The notes: generated by a model not told the origin, from the sequence alone. DNA of 64,000 bases from Pseudomonas putida (GCF_002906855.1 NZ_MINI01000038.1:682001-746000), one strand, 5' to 3'; positions 33,378-44,181 are shown, counted from the stretch's first letter. Translations and numbers: made by a program.

Positions 33378-33568
33378 TGAAAGCGAATGAACTTCGTGAA
33401 AAATCTGCACAGCAACTGAATGAGCAACTGCTCGGCTTGCTGCGCGACCAGTTCAATCTGCGTATGCAGAAAGCAACTGGCCAGTTGGGGCAGTCGCACC
33501 TGCTCTCGCAAGTTAAGCGTGACATCGCTCGCGTGAAAACTGTGCTTAACCAGCAGGCAGGTAAGTGA
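33377..33568 (+). CDS. rpmC: 50S ribosomal protein L29
   Basis: This small helical protein lies near the tunnel exit. The 63-residue reading [18 protein letters not shown] uses the ATG at 33377; a GTG three bases earlier is less likely. [21 protein letters not shown] carries the family signature. It is coupled to rplP and rpsQ by overlap or close spacing. Confidence 0.96.
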
Positions 33569-33570
33569 TC

Positions 33571-33837
33571 ATGGCTGAAGCTGAAAAAACCGTCCGTACG
33601 CTGACTGGCCGTGTCGTCAGCGACAAAATGGACAAGACCATCACCGTTCTGATCGAGCGTCGCGTAAAGCACCCGATCTACGGTAAATACGTTAAGCGTT
33701 CGACTAAGCTGCACGCGCACGACGAATCCAACCAGTGCAAAATCGGCGACAAGGTTTCCATCCGTGAAACCCGTCCGCTGGCCAAGACCAAGTCCTGGGC
33801 ACTGGTTGAAGTCCTCGAACGCGCTGTTGAAGTCTAA
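33571..33837 (+). CDS. rpsQ: 30S ribosomal protein S17
   Basis: S17 is a primary 16S binder needed for 30S assembly. The ATG at 33571 gives 88 residues ([18 protein letters not shown]), the normal size. An in-frame GTG at 33565 would add two residues. It contains the [20 protein letters not shown] stretch of the OB fold. Confidence 0.96.
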   Translation: MAEAEKTVRTLTGRVVSDKMDKTITVLIERRVKHPIYGKYVKRSTKLHAHDESNQCKIGDKVSIRETRPLAKTKSWALVEVLERAVEV

Positions 33838-33860
33838 GGGCTAGGGGTCGGAGAAATTTT

Positions 33861-34229
33861 ATGATTCAGACTCAATCCATGCTCGATGTGGCCGATAACA
33901 GCGGCGCTCGTCGCGTCATGTGCATCAAGGTGCTCGGCGGCTCGCACCGCCGTTACGCCGGCATCGGTGACATCATCAAAGTAACCGTCAAGGAAGCAAT
34001 TCCGCGCGGTAAGGTCAAAAAAGGCCAGGTGATGACTGCTGTTGTCGTCCGTACCCGTCACGGTGTACGTCGCGCTGACGGTTCCATCATTCGTTTCGAC
34101 GGCAACGCTGCTGTTCTGCTGAACACCAAGCAAGAGCCGATCGGCACTCGCATTTTCGGGCCAGTGACCCGTGAACTTCGTACTGAGAAGTTCATGAAGA
34201 TCGTCTCGCTCGCCCCTGAAGTGCTGTAA
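33861..34229 (+). CDS. rplN: 50S ribosomal protein L14
   Basis: L14 forms intersubunit bridges and is the docking site of the silencing factor RsfS. The 122-residue protein begins [21 protein letters not shown] and has GRKVKKG-type basic loops and the C-terminal [19 protein letters not shown]. It marks the start of the spc part of the cluster. Confidence 0.98.
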
Positions 34230-34240
34230 GGAGATCCGAC

Positions 34241-34555
34241 ATGCAAAAGATTCGTCGTGACGACGAGATCATCGTGATCGCCGGCAAAGACAAAGGTAAG
34301 CGCGGTAAGGTGCTGAAGGTTCTGGCTGATGACCGTCTGGTCATCGGTGGCGTGAACCTGGTTAAGCGTCATACCAAGCCTAACCCGATGGCGGGCGTTC
34401 AGGGCGGTATCGTCGAAAAAGAAGCGCCTCTGCACGCTTCCAACGTTGCCATCTTCAATGGCGAAACCAACAAGGCTGACCGCGTTGGTTTCAAAGTAGA
34501 AGACGGTAAGAAAATTCGTGTCTTCAAGTCGACCCAAAAAGCGGTTGATGCTTGA
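34241..34555 (+). CDS. rplX: 50S ribosomal protein L24
   Basis: L24 initiates 50S assembly at the 5' end of 23S rRNA. The 104-residue protein has the KOW motif [17 protein letters not shown], followed by [17 protein letters not shown]. It is placed between rplN and rplE as usual. Confidence 0.98.
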
Positions 34556-34575
34556 ACACTGCTAGGTAGAAGACC

Positions 34576-35115
34576 ATGGCACGACTGAAAGAGATTTACC
34601 GGAACGAAATCGCTCCTAAGCTTAAGGAAGAACTTAAGCTGTCGAACGTGATGGAAGTTCCGCGCGTTACCAAGATCACCCTGAACATGGGTCTGGGCGA
34701 AGCGATCGGCGACAAGAAAGTCATCGAGCACGCTGTAGCCGACCTGGAAAAGATCACCGGTCAAAAGCCGGTCGTGACTTTCGCTCGTAAATCCATCGCG
34801 GGCTTCAAAGTCCGTGAGGGATGGCCGATCGGCGTCAAGGTGACCCTGCGTAGCGACAAGATGTACGAATTCCTGGACCGCCTGCTGGCGATCTCCCTGC
34901 CTCGGGTACGCGACTTCCGCGGCCTGAATGCCAAGTCCTTCGATGGCCGTGGCAACTACAGCATGGGCGTGAAAGAGCAGATCATCTTCCCGGAAATCGA
35001 TTACGACAAGATCGATGCTCTGCGCGGTTTGGACATCACCCTGACCACCACTGCTCGTTCGGATGACGAAGGCCGCGCTCTGCTGCGTGCATTCAAATTC
35101 CCGTTCCGCAACTGA
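34576..35115 (+). CDS. rplE: 50S ribosomal protein L5
   Basis: L5 binds 5S rRNA in the central protuberance. The 179-residue protein contains [20 protein letters not shown] and [18 protein letters not shown] segments, ending with the [16 protein letters not shown] tail. In E. coli the S8 repressor site lies near its start; I did not find a clear equivalent here. Confidence 0.98.
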   Translation: MARLKEIYRNEIAPKLKEELKLSNVMEVPRVTKITLNMGLGEAIGDKKVIEHAVADLEKITGQKPVVTFARKSIAGFKVREGWPIGVKVTLRSDKMYEFLDRLLAISLPRVRDFRGLNAKSFDGRGNYSMGVKEQIIFPEIDYDKIDALRGLDITLTTTARSDDEGRALLRAFKFPFRN

Positions 35116-35128
35116 TTGGAGTAGGAAA

Positions 35129-35434
35129 ATGGCCAAGAAGAGCATGAAAAACCGCGAGCTGAAGCGTCAGCTCACGGTAGCCAAGTTCGCCAAAAAGCGT
35201 GCTGAGCTGAAAGCGACCATCGTCAATCTGAACGCCTCTCCAGAAGAGCGTTTTGCTGCCGTTGTCGCTCTGCAGAAGCAGCCGCGTGATGCCAGCGCTG
35301 CGCGTCTGCGCAACCGTTGCCGCCTGACCGGTCGTCCTCACGGTGTATACCGTAAGTTCGGCCTGGGCCGTAACATGCTGCGTCAAGCTGCAATGCGCGG
35401 CGACGTACCAGGCCTGGTCAAAGCCTCCTGGTAA
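35129..35434 (+). CDS. rpsN: 30S ribosomal protein S14
   Basis: S14 is a 30S head protein. The ATG at 35129, preceded by GGAG, gives 101 residues starting [14 protein letters not shown]. This is the long form without the zinc-binding cysteine cluster, since only one Cys is present ([20 protein letters not shown]). It is followed by a terminator hairpin rather than directly by rpsH. Confidence 0.98.
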   Translation: MAKKSMKNRELKRQLTVAKFAKKRAELKATIVNLNASPEERFAAVVALQKQPRDASAARLRNRCRLTGRPHGVYRKFGLGRNMLRQAAMRGDVPGLVKASW

Positions 35435-35496
35435 TCGCTGCAGGTGTGATCCCGGCGGAAGGGGAGCGATCTTCCGACCGCCGGTGACCTCGCCAA

Positions 35497-35527
35497 CAAA
35501 CAAGCCCCTTCATGGGGCTTGTTTCGT
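35497..35527 (+). terminator. Terminator inside the spc cluster (rpsN-rpsH)
   Basis: AACAAGCCCC-TTCAT-GGGGCTTGTTT has a 10-bp stem and a T-rich 3' side, ~60 nt after rpsN. It lies in a 209-nt gap with no ORF. Confidence 0.82.
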
Positions 35528-35547
35528 TTCTGCCTTGTGTCTAGAAT
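35519..35547 (+). promoter_or_regulatory. Internal promoter upstream of rpsH
   Basis: TTGTTT (35519-35524), a 17-nt spacer and TAGAAT (35542-35547). The -35 box is part of the 3' arm of the terminator. A leader of about 90 nt with an ACCCGAGC/GCTTGGGT hairpin follows before rpsH. Confidence 0.65.
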
Positions 35548-35643
35548 GACCGGCTCACCCGAGCCTGGGTTTTTTACCCTGCCCGCTTGGGTGGTTGTGA
35601 TAGCCGCAAGGCTAATATTTCTTGTATCAGGAGCATCTAGCCC

Positions 35644-36036
35644 ATGAGTATGCAGGACCCGTTAGCGGACATGCTAACTCGCATCCGTAATGCCCAGATG
35701 GCTGAAAAGTCCGTCGTAAGCATGCCTTCCTCCACCCTGAAGGTCGCGGTTGCCAAAGTTCTGAAAGACGAAGGTTACATTGCTGGTTACCAGGTAACTG
35801 GTGAGGCCAAGCCTTCCCTTTCGATCGAACTGAAGTACTTCGAAGGCCGTCCGGTCATCGAGGAACTGAAGCGTTCCAGCCGTCCTGGCCTGCGCCAGTA
35901 CAAGGCCGTCACCGACCTGCCGAAAGTTCGTGGCGGTCTGGGCGTGTCTATTGTCTCCACCAACAAAGGTGTGATGACTGACCGCGCTGCGCGCGCTGCC
36001 GGTGTCGGCGGCGAAGTTCTGTGCACAGTGTTCTAA
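35644..36036 (+). CDS. rpsH: 30S ribosomal protein S8
   Basis: S8 is a primary 16S binder and, in E. coli, the spc operon repressor. The 130-residue protein starts [20 protein letters not shown] and ends with [22 protein letters not shown], the RNA-binding part. Here it is the first gene after a local terminator/promoter pair. Confidence 0.98.
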   Translation: MSMQDPLADMLTRIRNAQMAEKSVVSMPSSTLKVAVAKVLKDEGYIAGYQVTGEAKPSLSIELKYFEGRPVIEELKRSSRPGLRQYKAVTDLPKVRGGLGVSIVSTNKGVMTDRAARAAGVGGEVLCTVF

Positions 36037-36048
36037 GGGGAGATAGGC

Positions 36049-36582
36049 ATGTCTCGCGTCGCTAAGAACCCCGTTAAGCTGCCATCCGGTGTCGAAGTCA
36101 AATTCGCCGGTCAGCAGCTTTCGGTGAAGGGTGCCAAAGGCACTCTCGAACTGAACGTTCACTCGTCTGTTGAAGTTACCGAAGAGTCTGGCGAGCTGCG
36201 TTTCGTCGCTCGCAATGGTGACCAGCAAGCTCGCGCCATGGCCGGTACTACCCGTGCCCTGGTGAACAACATGGTCCAAGGCGTAAGCCAAGGCTTCGAG
36301 CGCAAGCTCCAGCTGGTCGGTGTTGGTTACAAGGCGCAGGCCAAAGGCGAAATCCTGAACCTGGCCCTGGGCTTCTCTCACCCAGTGGACTACGAACTGC
36401 CAGCCGGCATCACCGCTGAAACGCCTAGCCAGACCGACATCCTGATCAAGGGTATCGACAAGCAGCTGGTAGGTCAGGTGGCCGCTGAAATCCGCGGGTT
36501 CCGTCCGCCAGAGCCTTACAAAGGCAAGGGTGTACGTTACGCGGACGAAGCAGTCCGTCGTAAAGAAGCCAAGAAGAAGTAG
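36049..36582 (+). CDS. rplF: 50S ribosomal protein L6
   Basis: L6 lies near the factor-binding site. The 177-residue protein has two similar domains and the C-terminal signature [20 protein letters not shown] with the following VRYADE. It is preceded by AGGGGAG and spaced 12 nt from rpsH. Confidence 0.98.
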   Translation: MSRVAKNPVKLPSGVEVKFAGQQLSVKGAKGTLELNVHSSVEVTEESGELRFVARNGDQQARAMAGTTRALVNNMVQGVSQGFERKLQLVGVGYKAQAKGEILNLALGFSHPVDYELPAGITAETPSQTDILIKGIDKQLVGQVAAEIRGFRPPEPYKGKGVRYADEAVRRKEAKKK

Positions 36583-36592
36583 GGCCTAGCAA

Positions 36593-36943
36593 ATGACCGA
36601 CAAAAAAGTTATTCGACTGCGTCGCGCTCGCAAAGCACGCCTCAAGATGCACGAACTCGAAGTCGTGCGCCTGTGCGTGTTCCGCTCCTCGCAGCACATC
36701 TACGCCCAGGTCATTTCGGCCGACGGCAGCAAGGTTCTGGCAAGCGCCTCGACCTTGGACAAAGACCTGCGTGATGGCGCCACTGGCAACATCGACGCGG
36801 CCACTAAGGTTGGCAAGCTGGTAGCTGAGCGTGCGAAAGCCGCCGGTGTATCTCAAGTTGCCTTTGACCGTTCCGGCTTCAAGTACCACGGCCGCGTCAA
36901 AGCGCTGGCTGATGCTGCTCGTGAAGGCGGGCTGGAGTTCTAA
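36593..36943 (+). CDS. rplR: 50S ribosomal protein L18
   Basis: L18 binds 5S rRNA together with L5. The 116-residue protein has a basic N-terminus ([19 protein letters not shown]) and ends with [20 protein letters not shown]. It is separated from rpsE by only 3 nt. Confidence 0.98.
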
Positions 36944-36946
36944 GTT

Positions 36947-37447
36947 ATGGCAAATAACGATCAAAAGCGCGACGAAGGCTACATCGAGAAGCTGGTTCAA
37001 GTTAACCGCGTAGCTAAAACCGTTAAAGGCGGCCGTATCTTCACCTTCACCGCGCTGACCGTGGTTGGTGATGGCAAGGGTCGCGTCGGTTTCGGCCGTG
37101 GCAAGTCGCGCGAAGTACCTGCTGCGATCCAGAAAGCCATGGAAGCTGCTCGTCGCAACATGATCCAGGTTGACCTGAAGGGCACTACCCTGCAGTACGC
37201 CACCAAGGCTGCCCACGGCGCCTCGAAGGTTTACATGCAGCCTGCCTCGGAAGGTACCGGTATCATCGCCGGCGGCGCCATGCGTGCCGTCCTGGAAGTT
37301 GCTGGTGTTCAGAACGTCCTGGCCAAGTGCTACGGTTCGACCAACCCGGTGAACGTGGTTTACGCCACCTTCAAGGGTCTGAAAGCCATGCAATCTCCTG
37401 AGTCCATTGCTGCCAAGCGCGGCAAGAGCGTTGAGGAGATCTTCTAA
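36947..37447 (+). CDS. rpsE: 30S ribosomal protein S5
   Basis: S5 takes part in mRNA unwinding and accuracy. The 166-residue protein has the N-terminal dsRBD-like domain ([20 protein letters not shown] and [17 protein letters not shown]) and the C-terminal domain with [16 protein letters not shown]. It precedes the very short rpmD. Confidence 0.98.
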   Translation: MANNDQKRDEGYIEKLVQVNRVAKTVKGGRIFTFTALTVVGDGKGRVGFGRGKSREVPAAIQKAMEAARRNMIQVDLKGTTLQYATKAAHGASKVYMQPASEGTGIIAGGAMRAVLEVAGVQNVLAKCYGSTNPVNVVYATFKGLKAMQSPESIAAKRGKSVEEIF

Positions 37448-37449
37448 TC

Positions 37450-37626
37450 ATGGCAACCGTAAAAGTAACGCTGATCAAGAGCGTCTCGGGCCGCCTGCCT
37501 AACCACAAACTGTGCGTTAAAGGTCTGGGTCTGCGTCGCATCGGTCACACTGTAGAAGTCCAGGATACTCCCGAGAACCGCGGGATGATCAACAAGGCTT
37601 ACTACATGCTGAAGGTCGAGGGTTAA
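37450..37626 (+). CDS. rpmD: 50S ribosomal protein L30
   Basis: A 58-residue frame from ATG at 37450 to TAA reads [20 protein letters not shown], then [20 protein letters not shown], the L30 family pattern. It starts 3 nt after rpsE and ends 3 nt before rplO. Its small size means simple ORF calling can miss it, but spacing and sequence leave no doubt. Confidence 0.97.
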   Translation: MATVKVTLIKSVSGRLPNHKLCVKGLGLRRIGHTVEVQDTPENRGMINKAYYMLKVEG

Positions 37627-37629
37627 TCG

Positions 37630-38064
37630 ATGAAACTCAATGATCTGAGTCCAGCGCCGGGTTCCCGTCGCGAGAAGCATCGTCCAGGTCGTGGTATCGG
37701 TAGCGGTCTGGGTAAGACCGGCGGCCGTGGCCACAAAGGTCAGACCTCCCGTTCCGGTGGTTCGATCGCTCCTGGCTTCGAAGGCGGTCAACAGCCGCTG
37801 CACCGTCGTCTGCCGAAGTTCGGCTTCGTTTCCCTGAAAGCCATGGACCGCGCTGAAGTGCGTCTGTCCGAGCTGGCCAAAGTGGAAGGCGACGTGGTTT
37901 CCGTACAGTCCCTGAAGGACGCCAACGTGATTGGCCAGAACGTACAGCGTGTGAAAATCATGCTGTCTGGCGAAGTCACTCGCGCAGTCACCATCAAGGG
38001 CATCGCAGCCACCAAGGGTGCGCGTGCGGCTATCGAAGCAGCTGGCGGCAAGTTCGAGGAATAA
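37630..38064 (+). CDS. rplO: 50S ribosomal protein L15
   Basis: L15 is a late-binding protein with a long basic Gly-rich extension. The 144-residue protein has [20 protein letters not shown] and [18 protein letters not shown]. Its stop is immediately followed by the secY start codon (TAAATG). Confidence 0.98.
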   Translation: MKLNDLSPAPGSRREKHRPGRGIGSGLGKTGGRGHKGQTSRSGGSIAPGFEGGQQPLHRRLPKFGFVSLKAMDRAEVRLSELAKVEGDVVSVQSLKDANVIGQNVQRVKIMLSGEVTRAVTIKGIAATKGARAAIEAAGGKFEE

Positions 38065-39396
38065 ATGGCTAAGCAAGGTGCTCTCTCTTCGCTCGGTAAG
38101 GGCGGGATGTCGGAACTCTGGGCTCGTCTGCGCTTTCTGTTCATGGCGATCATCGTCTATCGGATAGGTGCGCATATCCCGGTTCCTGGCATCAATCCGG
38201 ACCGTCTGGCGGATCTGTTTCGGCAGAATGAGGGGACCATTCTTAGCTTGTTCAACATGTTTTCCGGTGGCGCGCTTGAGCGCATGAGCATCTTTGCACT
38301 GGGGATCATGCCGTACATCTCGGCATCGATCATCATGCAGCTGATGACGGCGGTCAGCCCGCAACTGGAGCAGTTGAAGAAGGAAGGTGAAGCTGGCCGT
38401 CGCAAGATCAGCCAGTACACCCGCTACGGCACCGTTATCCTGGCACTGGTTCAAGCCATTGGCATGTCCATTGGCCTGGCCAACCAGGGCGTGGCGTTTT
38501 CTGCGGGTCTCGGCTTCTATGTCGTTGCTGTCTCCACCTTTGTGGCAGGCGCGATGTTCATGATGTGGCTGGGCGAGCAGATCACCGAGCGCGGTGTGGG
38601 CAACGGTATCTCGATGTTGATCTTCGCAGGTATCGTTGCCGGTCTTCCGAGAGCAATCGGGCAGTCTTTCGAGTCTGCACGCACAGGCGATATCAACATT
38701 TTCGCCCTGGTCGCAATCGGTTTGCTTGCAGTAGCGATCATCGGTTTCGTGGTGTTCATTGAGCGTGGTCAGCGTCGTATCGCCGTTCACTACGCCAAGC
38801 GTCAGCAGGGCCGCAAGGTCTTCGCTGCGCAGACCAGCCACTTGCCGCTGAAGGTGAACATGGCAGGGGTTATCCCGGCCATTTTCGCGAGCAGCATTTT
38901 GCTGTTCCCGGCTTCGCTGGGTGCCTGGTTCGGTCAGTCCGAAGGTATGGGCTGGCTGCAGGACATCTCGCAGTCGATCGCTCCTGGTCAGCCGTTGAAC
39001 ATTCTGCTGTTTAGTGCAGGGATCATTTTCTTCTGCTTCTTCTACACAGCGTTGATGTTCAACCCGAAAGACGTAGCGGAAAACCTGAAGAAGTCCGGTG
39101 CCTTTATTCCGGGTATCCGTCCTGGTGAGCAGTCCGCACGCTACATTGATGGCGTTCTGACTCGTCTGACCATGTTCGGTGCTCTTTACATGATGGCCGT
39201 CTGCCTTCTGCCCCAGTTCCTGGTGGTGGCAGCAAATGTGCCGTTCTACCTTGGCGGGACCTCGTTGCTGATTGTGGTAGTGGTTGTGATGGACTTCATG
39301 TCCCAAGTACAATCGCACCTCGTTTCGCACCAGTACGAATCCCTGATGAAGAAAGCCAACCTGAAAGGCTACGGCGGCAGCGGTCTGCTGCGCTGA
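38065..39396 (+). CDS. secY: Protein translocase subunit SecY
   Basis: SecY is the channel of the Sec translocon in the inner membrane. The 443-residue protein has about ten transmembrane helices. Visible family segments are [35 protein letters not shown] (plug region and helix 2), and the cytoplasmic loops with [19 protein letters not shown] and [20 protein letters not shown]. Its position after rplO is conserved. The partner secE is at 13188. Confidence 0.98.
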
Positions 39397-39424
39397 TACG
39401 CCCCTAAGGTTCGAGGAGTCGGTA

Positions 39425-39541
39425 ATGAAAGTTCGTGCATCGGTGAAAAAGCTGTGCCGTAACTGCAAGATCATCCGTCGCGAAGGCGTCGTACGAGTGA
39501 TCTGCAGCGCGGAACCGCGTCACAAACAGCGCCAAGGCTGA
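39425..39541 (+). CDS. rpmJ: 50S ribosomal protein L36
   Basis: A 38-residue frame starts [19 protein letters not shown] and ends with EPRHKQRQG. The zinc ligands CxxC, then C and H ([14 protein letters not shown]), are present, so this is the zinc-binding form. It is preceded by GAGGAG and lies between secY and the alpha operon. Confidence 0.97.
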
Positions 39542-39558
39542 GTGTGATCTGCGCTTCA

Positions 39559-39585
39559 AACCCAGCAGCTAGTGTGCTGCTGGGT
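39559..39585 (+). terminator. Hairpin ending the spc part of the cluster
   Basis: AACCCAGCAGC-TAGTG-TGCTGCTGGGTT lies 18 nt after rpmJ. The T run is short, so termination may be partial. Confidence 0.65.
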
Positions 39586-39613
39586 TGATTATTCGTTTCT
39601 ACAGCGATATTAT
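39585..39613 (+). promoter_or_regulatory. Promoter of the alpha operon (rpsM)
   Basis: TTGATT (39585-39590), 17 nt, TATTAT (39608-39613). The -35 overlaps the end of the preceding hairpin. It lies 60 nt before rpsM. Confidence 0.65.
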
Positions 39614-39672
39614 CTCGCGCCCTATTTCTTGGCTTCCGGGGCGTAGGTAGCTGTCAATTGGAGTCCCACTGA

Positions 39673-40029
39673 ATGGCCCGTATTGCAGGCGTCAACATTC
39701 CAGATAACAAGCATACTGTTATCTCGCTGACCTACATCTATGGTGTCGGTCGCACAACTGCACAGAAGATCTGTGCAGACGCTGGTGTCAACCCAGCCGC
39801 AAAGATCAAGGATCTGAGCGACGAGCAAATCGAAACCCTGCGTGGCGAAGTCGCGAAGTTCACCACCGAAGGTGACCTGCGTCGTGACATCAACATGAAG
39901 ATCAAACGCTTGATGGACCTGGGTTGCTACCGCGGCCTGCGTCATCGTAAAGGTCTGCCGGTTCGCGGTCAGCGCACCAAGACCAACGCACGCACCCGTA
40001 AGGGCCCGCGTAAGCCGATCCGCAAGTAA
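39673..40029 (+). CDS. rpsM: 30S ribosomal protein S13
   Basis: S13 sits in the 30S head and forms bridges to the 50S. The 118-residue protein has [19 protein letters not shown] at the start and [20 protein letters not shown], with the basic tail, near the end. It is the first gene of the alpha operon. Confidence 0.98.
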
Positions 40030-40047
40030 TCGCCCAGGAATATAGAC

Positions 40048-40437
40048 ATGGCAAAACCTGCTGCTCGTCCTCGTAAGAAAGTCAAAAAGACAGTGGTTGA
40101 TGGCATCGCCCACATCCACGCTTCTTTCAACAACACCATCGTGACCATCACCGACCGTCAGGGCAACGCACTGTCCTGGGCTACTTCCGGTGGTTCGGGT
40201 TTCCGTGGTTCGCGCAAATCCACCCCGTTCGCAGCCCAGATTGCTGCTGAGCGTGCTGGTCAAGCTGCGCTGGAATATGGTCTGAAGAACCTCGACGTCA
40301 ACGTCAAGGGTCCAGGTCCAGGTCGTGAATCCGCCGTTCGTGCATTGAACAGCTGCGGCTACAAGATCGCCAGCATCACCGACGTGACGCCAATCCCGCA
40401 CAACGGGTGCCGTCCGCCGAAGAAGCGTCGCGTGTAA
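40048..40437 (+). CDS. rpsK: 30S ribosomal protein S11
   Basis: S11 is a platform protein near the mRNA exit. The 129-residue protein contains [20 protein letters not shown] and the C-terminal [17 protein letters not shown] signature. Confidence 0.98.
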
Positions 40438-40452
40438 TCAGGAGACAGAAGA

Positions 40453-41073
40453 ATGGCACGTTACATTGGTCCAAAATGCAAACTGTCTCGTCGTGAAGGC
40501 ACCGACCTGTTCCTGAAGAGCGGCGTTCGCGCTCTGGAATCGAAGTGCAACATCGAAGCAGCCCCAGGTATCCACGGCCAGCGCCGTGGCCGTCAGTCCG
40601 ACTACGGTACCCAGCTGCGCGAGAAACAAAAAGTCCGTCGTATCTACGGTGTTCTGGAGCGTCAGTTCCGCGGTTACTACCAAGCTGCTGCCTCGAAAAA
40701 AGGCGCAACCGGTGAGAACCTGCTGCAGCTGCTCGAGTGCCGTCTGGATAACGTCGTTTACCGTATGGGCTTCGGTTCGACTCGTTCCGAATCCCGTCAG
40801 CTGGTTTCGCACAAAGCGATCAGCGTCAACGGTAAGACTGTAAACATTCCATCCTACCAAGTTCGTCCGGGTGACGTGGTCGCGGTTCGCGAGAAGTCGC
40901 TGAACCAGCTGCGCATTGTTCAAGCCCTTGAACTGTGCGCCCAGCGTGGCCGAGTTGAGTGGGTAGACGTAGATTCCGCTAAGAAGTCGGGCGTTTTCAA
41001 GAACGTTCCAGCTCGTGGCGATCTGTCTGCCGACATCAACGAAAACCTGATTGTCGAGCTCTACTCCAAGTAA
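40453..41073 (+). CDS. rpsD: 30S ribosomal protein S4
   Basis: S4 nucleates 16S folding and, in E. coli, represses the alpha operon. The 206-residue protein has [19 protein letters not shown] at the N-terminus and the S4 RNA-binding domain ([20 protein letters not shown]). Length is typical of the zinc-free form. Confidence 0.98.
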   Translation: MARYIGPKCKLSRREGTDLFLKSGVRALESKCNIEAAPGIHGQRRGRQSDYGTQLREKQKVRRIYGVLERQFRGYYQAAASKKGATGENLLQLLECRLDNVVYRMGFGSTRSESRQLVSHKAISVNGKTVNIPSYQVRPGDVVAVREKSLNQLRIVQALELCAQRGRVEWVDVDSAKKSGVFKNVPARGDLSADINENLIVELYSK

Positions 41074-41095
41074 GGGCTAGAAAATAGGTGCATCC

Positions 41096-42097
41096 ATGCA
41101 GATTTCGGTAAATGAGTTCCTGACTCCCCGCCATATTGATGTGCAGGTAGTCAGTCCGACCCGCGCCAAGATTACGCTCGAGCCTCTCGAGCGTGGTTTC
41201 GGCCATACCCTGGGCAACGCGCTGCGCCGCATCCTGTTGTCCTCCATGCCTGGCTGTGCAGTAGTCGAGGCCGAGATCGATGGCGTACTCCATGAGTACT
41301 CCGCGATCGAAGGTGTTCAGGAAGACGTAATTGAAATCCTGTTGAACCTGAAAGGCCTGGCTATCAAACTGCACGGTCGTGACGAAGTTACGCTGACCTT
41401 GTCGAAAAAGGGTTCGGGGGTGGTTACCGCTGCCGATATTCAGCTGGATCACGATGTCGAGATCGTCAACCCCGATCACGTAATCGCGAACCTGGCGTCC
41501 AACGGCGCCCTGAACATGAAGCTCACCGTAGCTCGTGGTCGTGGTTACGAGCCGGCTGACTCCCGTCAAACCGACGAAGACGAAAGCCGTAGCATTGGCC
41601 GTCTGCAGCTGGACGCTTCGTTCAGCCCGGTGCGTCGTATCGCCTATGTGGTCGAGAACGCCCGTGTTGAACAGCGTACCAACCTGGACAAGCTGGTCAT
41701 TGATCTGGAAACCAACGGCACCCTGGATCCTGAAGAGGCTATCCGCCGCGCTGCGACCATCCTGCAACAGCAGCTGGCCGCGTTCGTCGACCTCAAAGGT
41801 GACAGTGAGCCTGTCGTAGTCGAGCAGGAAGACGAGATCGATCCGATCCTGCTGCGCCCGGTTGACGACCTGGAACTGACTGTACGTTCGGCCAACTGCC
41901 TCAAGGCGGAGAACATCTACTACATCGGCGACCTGATTCAGCGTACCGAAGTAGAGCTGTTGAAGACTCCTAACCTTGGCAAGAAGTCCCTGACTGAAAT
42001 CAAGGACGTTCTGGCCTCTCGTGGTCTGTCTCTCGGCATGCGCCTCGACAACTGGCCGCCTGCAAGTCTTAAGAAAGACGACAAGGCGACCGCCTGA
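41096..42097 (+). CDS. rpoA: DNA-directed RNA polymerase subunit alpha
   Basis: The alpha dimer starts polymerase assembly, and its C-terminal domain binds UP elements and activators. The 333-residue protein has the N-terminal dimerisation domain ([20 protein letters not shown]) and the alpha-CTD ([20 protein letters not shown], then [20 protein letters not shown]). It lies between rpsD and rplQ as usual. Confidence 0.99.
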
Positions 42098-42139
42098 TCG
42101 TCGTAATCACCGAACGTAGTGTTTGGTAAGGAATGAATC

Positions 42140-42526
42140 ATGCGTCATCGTAAAAGTGGACGTCACCTGAGCCGTACCAGCTCTCACCGCAAGGCTATGT
42201 TCCAGAACATGGCAGTGTCGTTGATCGAGCACGAGCTGATCAAAACCACCCTGCCGAAAGCCAAGGAACTGCGCCGCGTTGCCGAGCCGCTGATCACCCT
42301 GGCCAAGGAAGACAGCGTTGCTAACCGTCGTCTGGCCTTCGACCGTACCCGTTCGAAGTCCGCTGTTGGCAAACTGTTCAACGACCTGGGCAAGCGTTAC
42401 GCCACCCGTCAGGGCGGCTACCTGCGCATCCTGAAGTGCGGTTTCCGCGCTGGCGACAACGCGCCTATGGCGTACGTCGAGCTGGTTGATCGTCCGGTCG
42501 GCGGTGCTGTAGAAGCTGCTGAGTAA
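42140..42526 (+). CDS. rplQ: 50S ribosomal protein L17
   Basis: L17 lies near the tunnel exit. The 128-residue protein starts [20 protein letters not shown] and contains [20 protein letters not shown]. It is the last gene of the alpha operon and is followed by a strong terminator. Confidence 0.98.
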   Translation: MRHRKSGRHLSRTSSHRKAMFQNMAVSLIEHELIKTTLPKAKELRRVAEPLITLAKEDSVANRRLAFDRTRSKSAVGKLFNDLGKRYATRQGGYLRILKCGFRAGDNAPMAYVELVDRPVGGAVEAAE

Positions 42527-42547
42527 GACGTTCTGTCTGCTACAAAG

Positions 42548-42573
42548 AACCGGGCCTAGTGCCCGGTTTTTTG
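42548..42573 (+). terminator. Terminator of the alpha operon
   Basis: AACCGGGC-CTAGT-GCCCGGTT followed by T4, 21 nt after rplQ. Confidence 0.92.
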
Positions 42574-42698
42574 TGTCTGCAGATATTGTTTATTTCTATT
42601 GATACAAGTCATGTAATGAATTTGTTCTGAAACAACCGCTCGTCGATACTCCTTCTCAAGCCGTTTAGCCGGCGCCTGAAGACCGATAAGGAGAGCCC

Positions 42699-44138
42699 AT
42701 GAGCAAAATTCTCACCACCGCCAGCGGTGCACCTGTAGCCGACAACCAGAATTCCCGCTCGGCCGGCCCACGCGGCCCGCTGCTGCTCGACGACTTCCAC
42801 CTGATCGAGAAGCTCGCCCACTTCAACCGTGAGAACATCCCTGAGCGCCGTGTGCACGCCAAAGGCTCGGGTGCCTACGGTACCTTCACCGTCACCCGCG
42901 ATATCACCTCGCACACCAGTGCCAAGTTGTTCGAACAGATCGGCAAGCAGACCGAGACCTTCCTGCGATTCTCGACGGTCGGCGGCGAGCGTGGCTCGGC
43001 GGATACCGAACGTGACCCACGTGGTTTTGCGGTGAAGTTCTACACCGAGGAAGGCAACTGGGACATCGTTGGCAACAACACGCCGGTGTTCTTCATCCGT
43101 GACCCGCTCAAGTTCCCGGATTTTATCCACACCCAGAAGCGCCACCCGCAAACCAACCTGAAGAACGCCCAGATGATGTGGGACTTCTGGTCGCACTCGC
43201 CCGAGGCGCTGCACCAGGTCACCATCCTGTTCTCTGACCGCGGTATCCCGGACGGGTACCGGCACATGCACGGCTTCGGTAGCCACACCTACAGCCTGAT
43301 CAATGCCAAAGGCGAGCGCACCTGGGTCAAATGGCACTTCAAGACCCAGCAAGGCATCAAGAACCTGGTTCCGGCCGATGCCGCACGCCTGGCCGGTACT
43401 GATCCGGACTACGCCCAGCGTGACCTGTTCGAAGCCATCGAGCGTGGCGACTTCCCGCGTTGGACCGTGTGCATCCAGGTGATGAGCGAGGCCGAGGCCG
43501 CCAACCGCGACGAGAACCCGTTCGACGTTACCAAGACCTGGTCGCAGAAGGACTACCCGCTGATCGAGGTCGGTGTACTGGAGCTCAACCGCAACCCGCT
43601 GAACTACTTTGCCGAAGTGGAACAGGCGACGTTCGGCCCCAGCAACATGGTCCCGGGTGTCGGCCTGTCGCCTGACCGCATGCTGCAGGGCCGCGTATTC
43701 GCCTACGCCGATGCACACCGCTACCGTGTGGGTACCAACCACCAGCAACTGCCGGTGAACGCCCCACGCAGCCCGGTGAACAGCTACCAGCGCGATGGTT
43801 CGATGACCATGGGCAGCTATGGCAGTACGCCGAACTATGAGCCCAACAGCTACGCTGATGCGCCGAAGCAGTCGCCACGCCACGCCGAACCCGCACTGGC
43901 CCTCAGCGGTGCAGCGGACCGTCACGACCACCGCGAGGACAACGACTACTACAGCCACGCCGGTGCGTTGTTCCGCCTGATGAGCGACGAGCAGAAGGCG
44001 CTGCTGATCAGCAACATCGCCGGCACCATGGCGGGCGTCAGCGAAGACGTGATTCAGCGCCAGTTGCAGCACTTCTTCAAGGCCGACCCTGCCTATGGCG
44101 AAGGCATCGCCAAGGCATTGGGCGTGAATCTCGCCTAA
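42699..44138 (+). CDS. katA: Catalase (small-subunit monofunctional heme catalase)
   Basis: This enzyme decomposes H2O2 to water and oxygen. The 479-residue protein starts [20 protein letters not shown]. The distal histidine H53 lies in [14 protein letters not shown], an [11 protein letters not shown] asparagine segment follows, and the proximal heme tyrosine Y336 lies in [13 protein letters not shown]. Size and absence of a flavodoxin-like tail place it in the small-subunit group. It neighbours a ferritin, a pairing also seen in P. aeruginosa, where the ferritin supports KatA activity. Control by OxyR is plausible, but I did not find an unambiguous site in the 172-nt upstream region. Confidence 0.97.
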   Translation: MSKILTTASGAPVADNQNSRSAGPRGPLLLDDFHLIEKLAHFNRENIPERRVHAKGSGAYGTFTVTRDITSHTSAKLFEQIGKQTETFLRFSTVGGERGSADTERDPRGFAVKFYTEEGNWDIVGNNTPVFFIRDPLKFPDFIHTQKRHPQTNLKNAQMMWDFWSHSPEALHQVTILFSDRGIPDGYRHMHGFGSHTYSLINAKGERTWVKWHFKTQQGIKNLVPADAARLAGTDPDYAQRDLFEAIERGDFPRWTVCIQVMSEAEAANRDENPFDVTKTWSQKDYPLIEVGVLELNRNPLNYFAEVEQATFGPSNMVPGVGLSPDRMLQGRVFAYADAHRYRVGTNHQQLPVNAPRSPVNSYQRDGSMTMGSYGSTPNYEPNSYADAPKQSPRHAEPALALSGAADRHDHREDNDYYSHAGALFRLMSDEQKALLISNIAGTMAGVSEDVIQRQLQHFFKADPAYGEGIAKALGVNLA

Positions 44139-44156
44139 GTCGAAGTGATAAGTAGA

Positions 44157-44181
44157 ACCGCCCTCATTTGGGCGGTTTTTC
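44157..44181 (+). terminator. Terminator after katA
   Basis: AACCGCCC-TCATT-TGGGCGGTTTTT, 19 nt past the katA stop. Confidence 0.9.
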
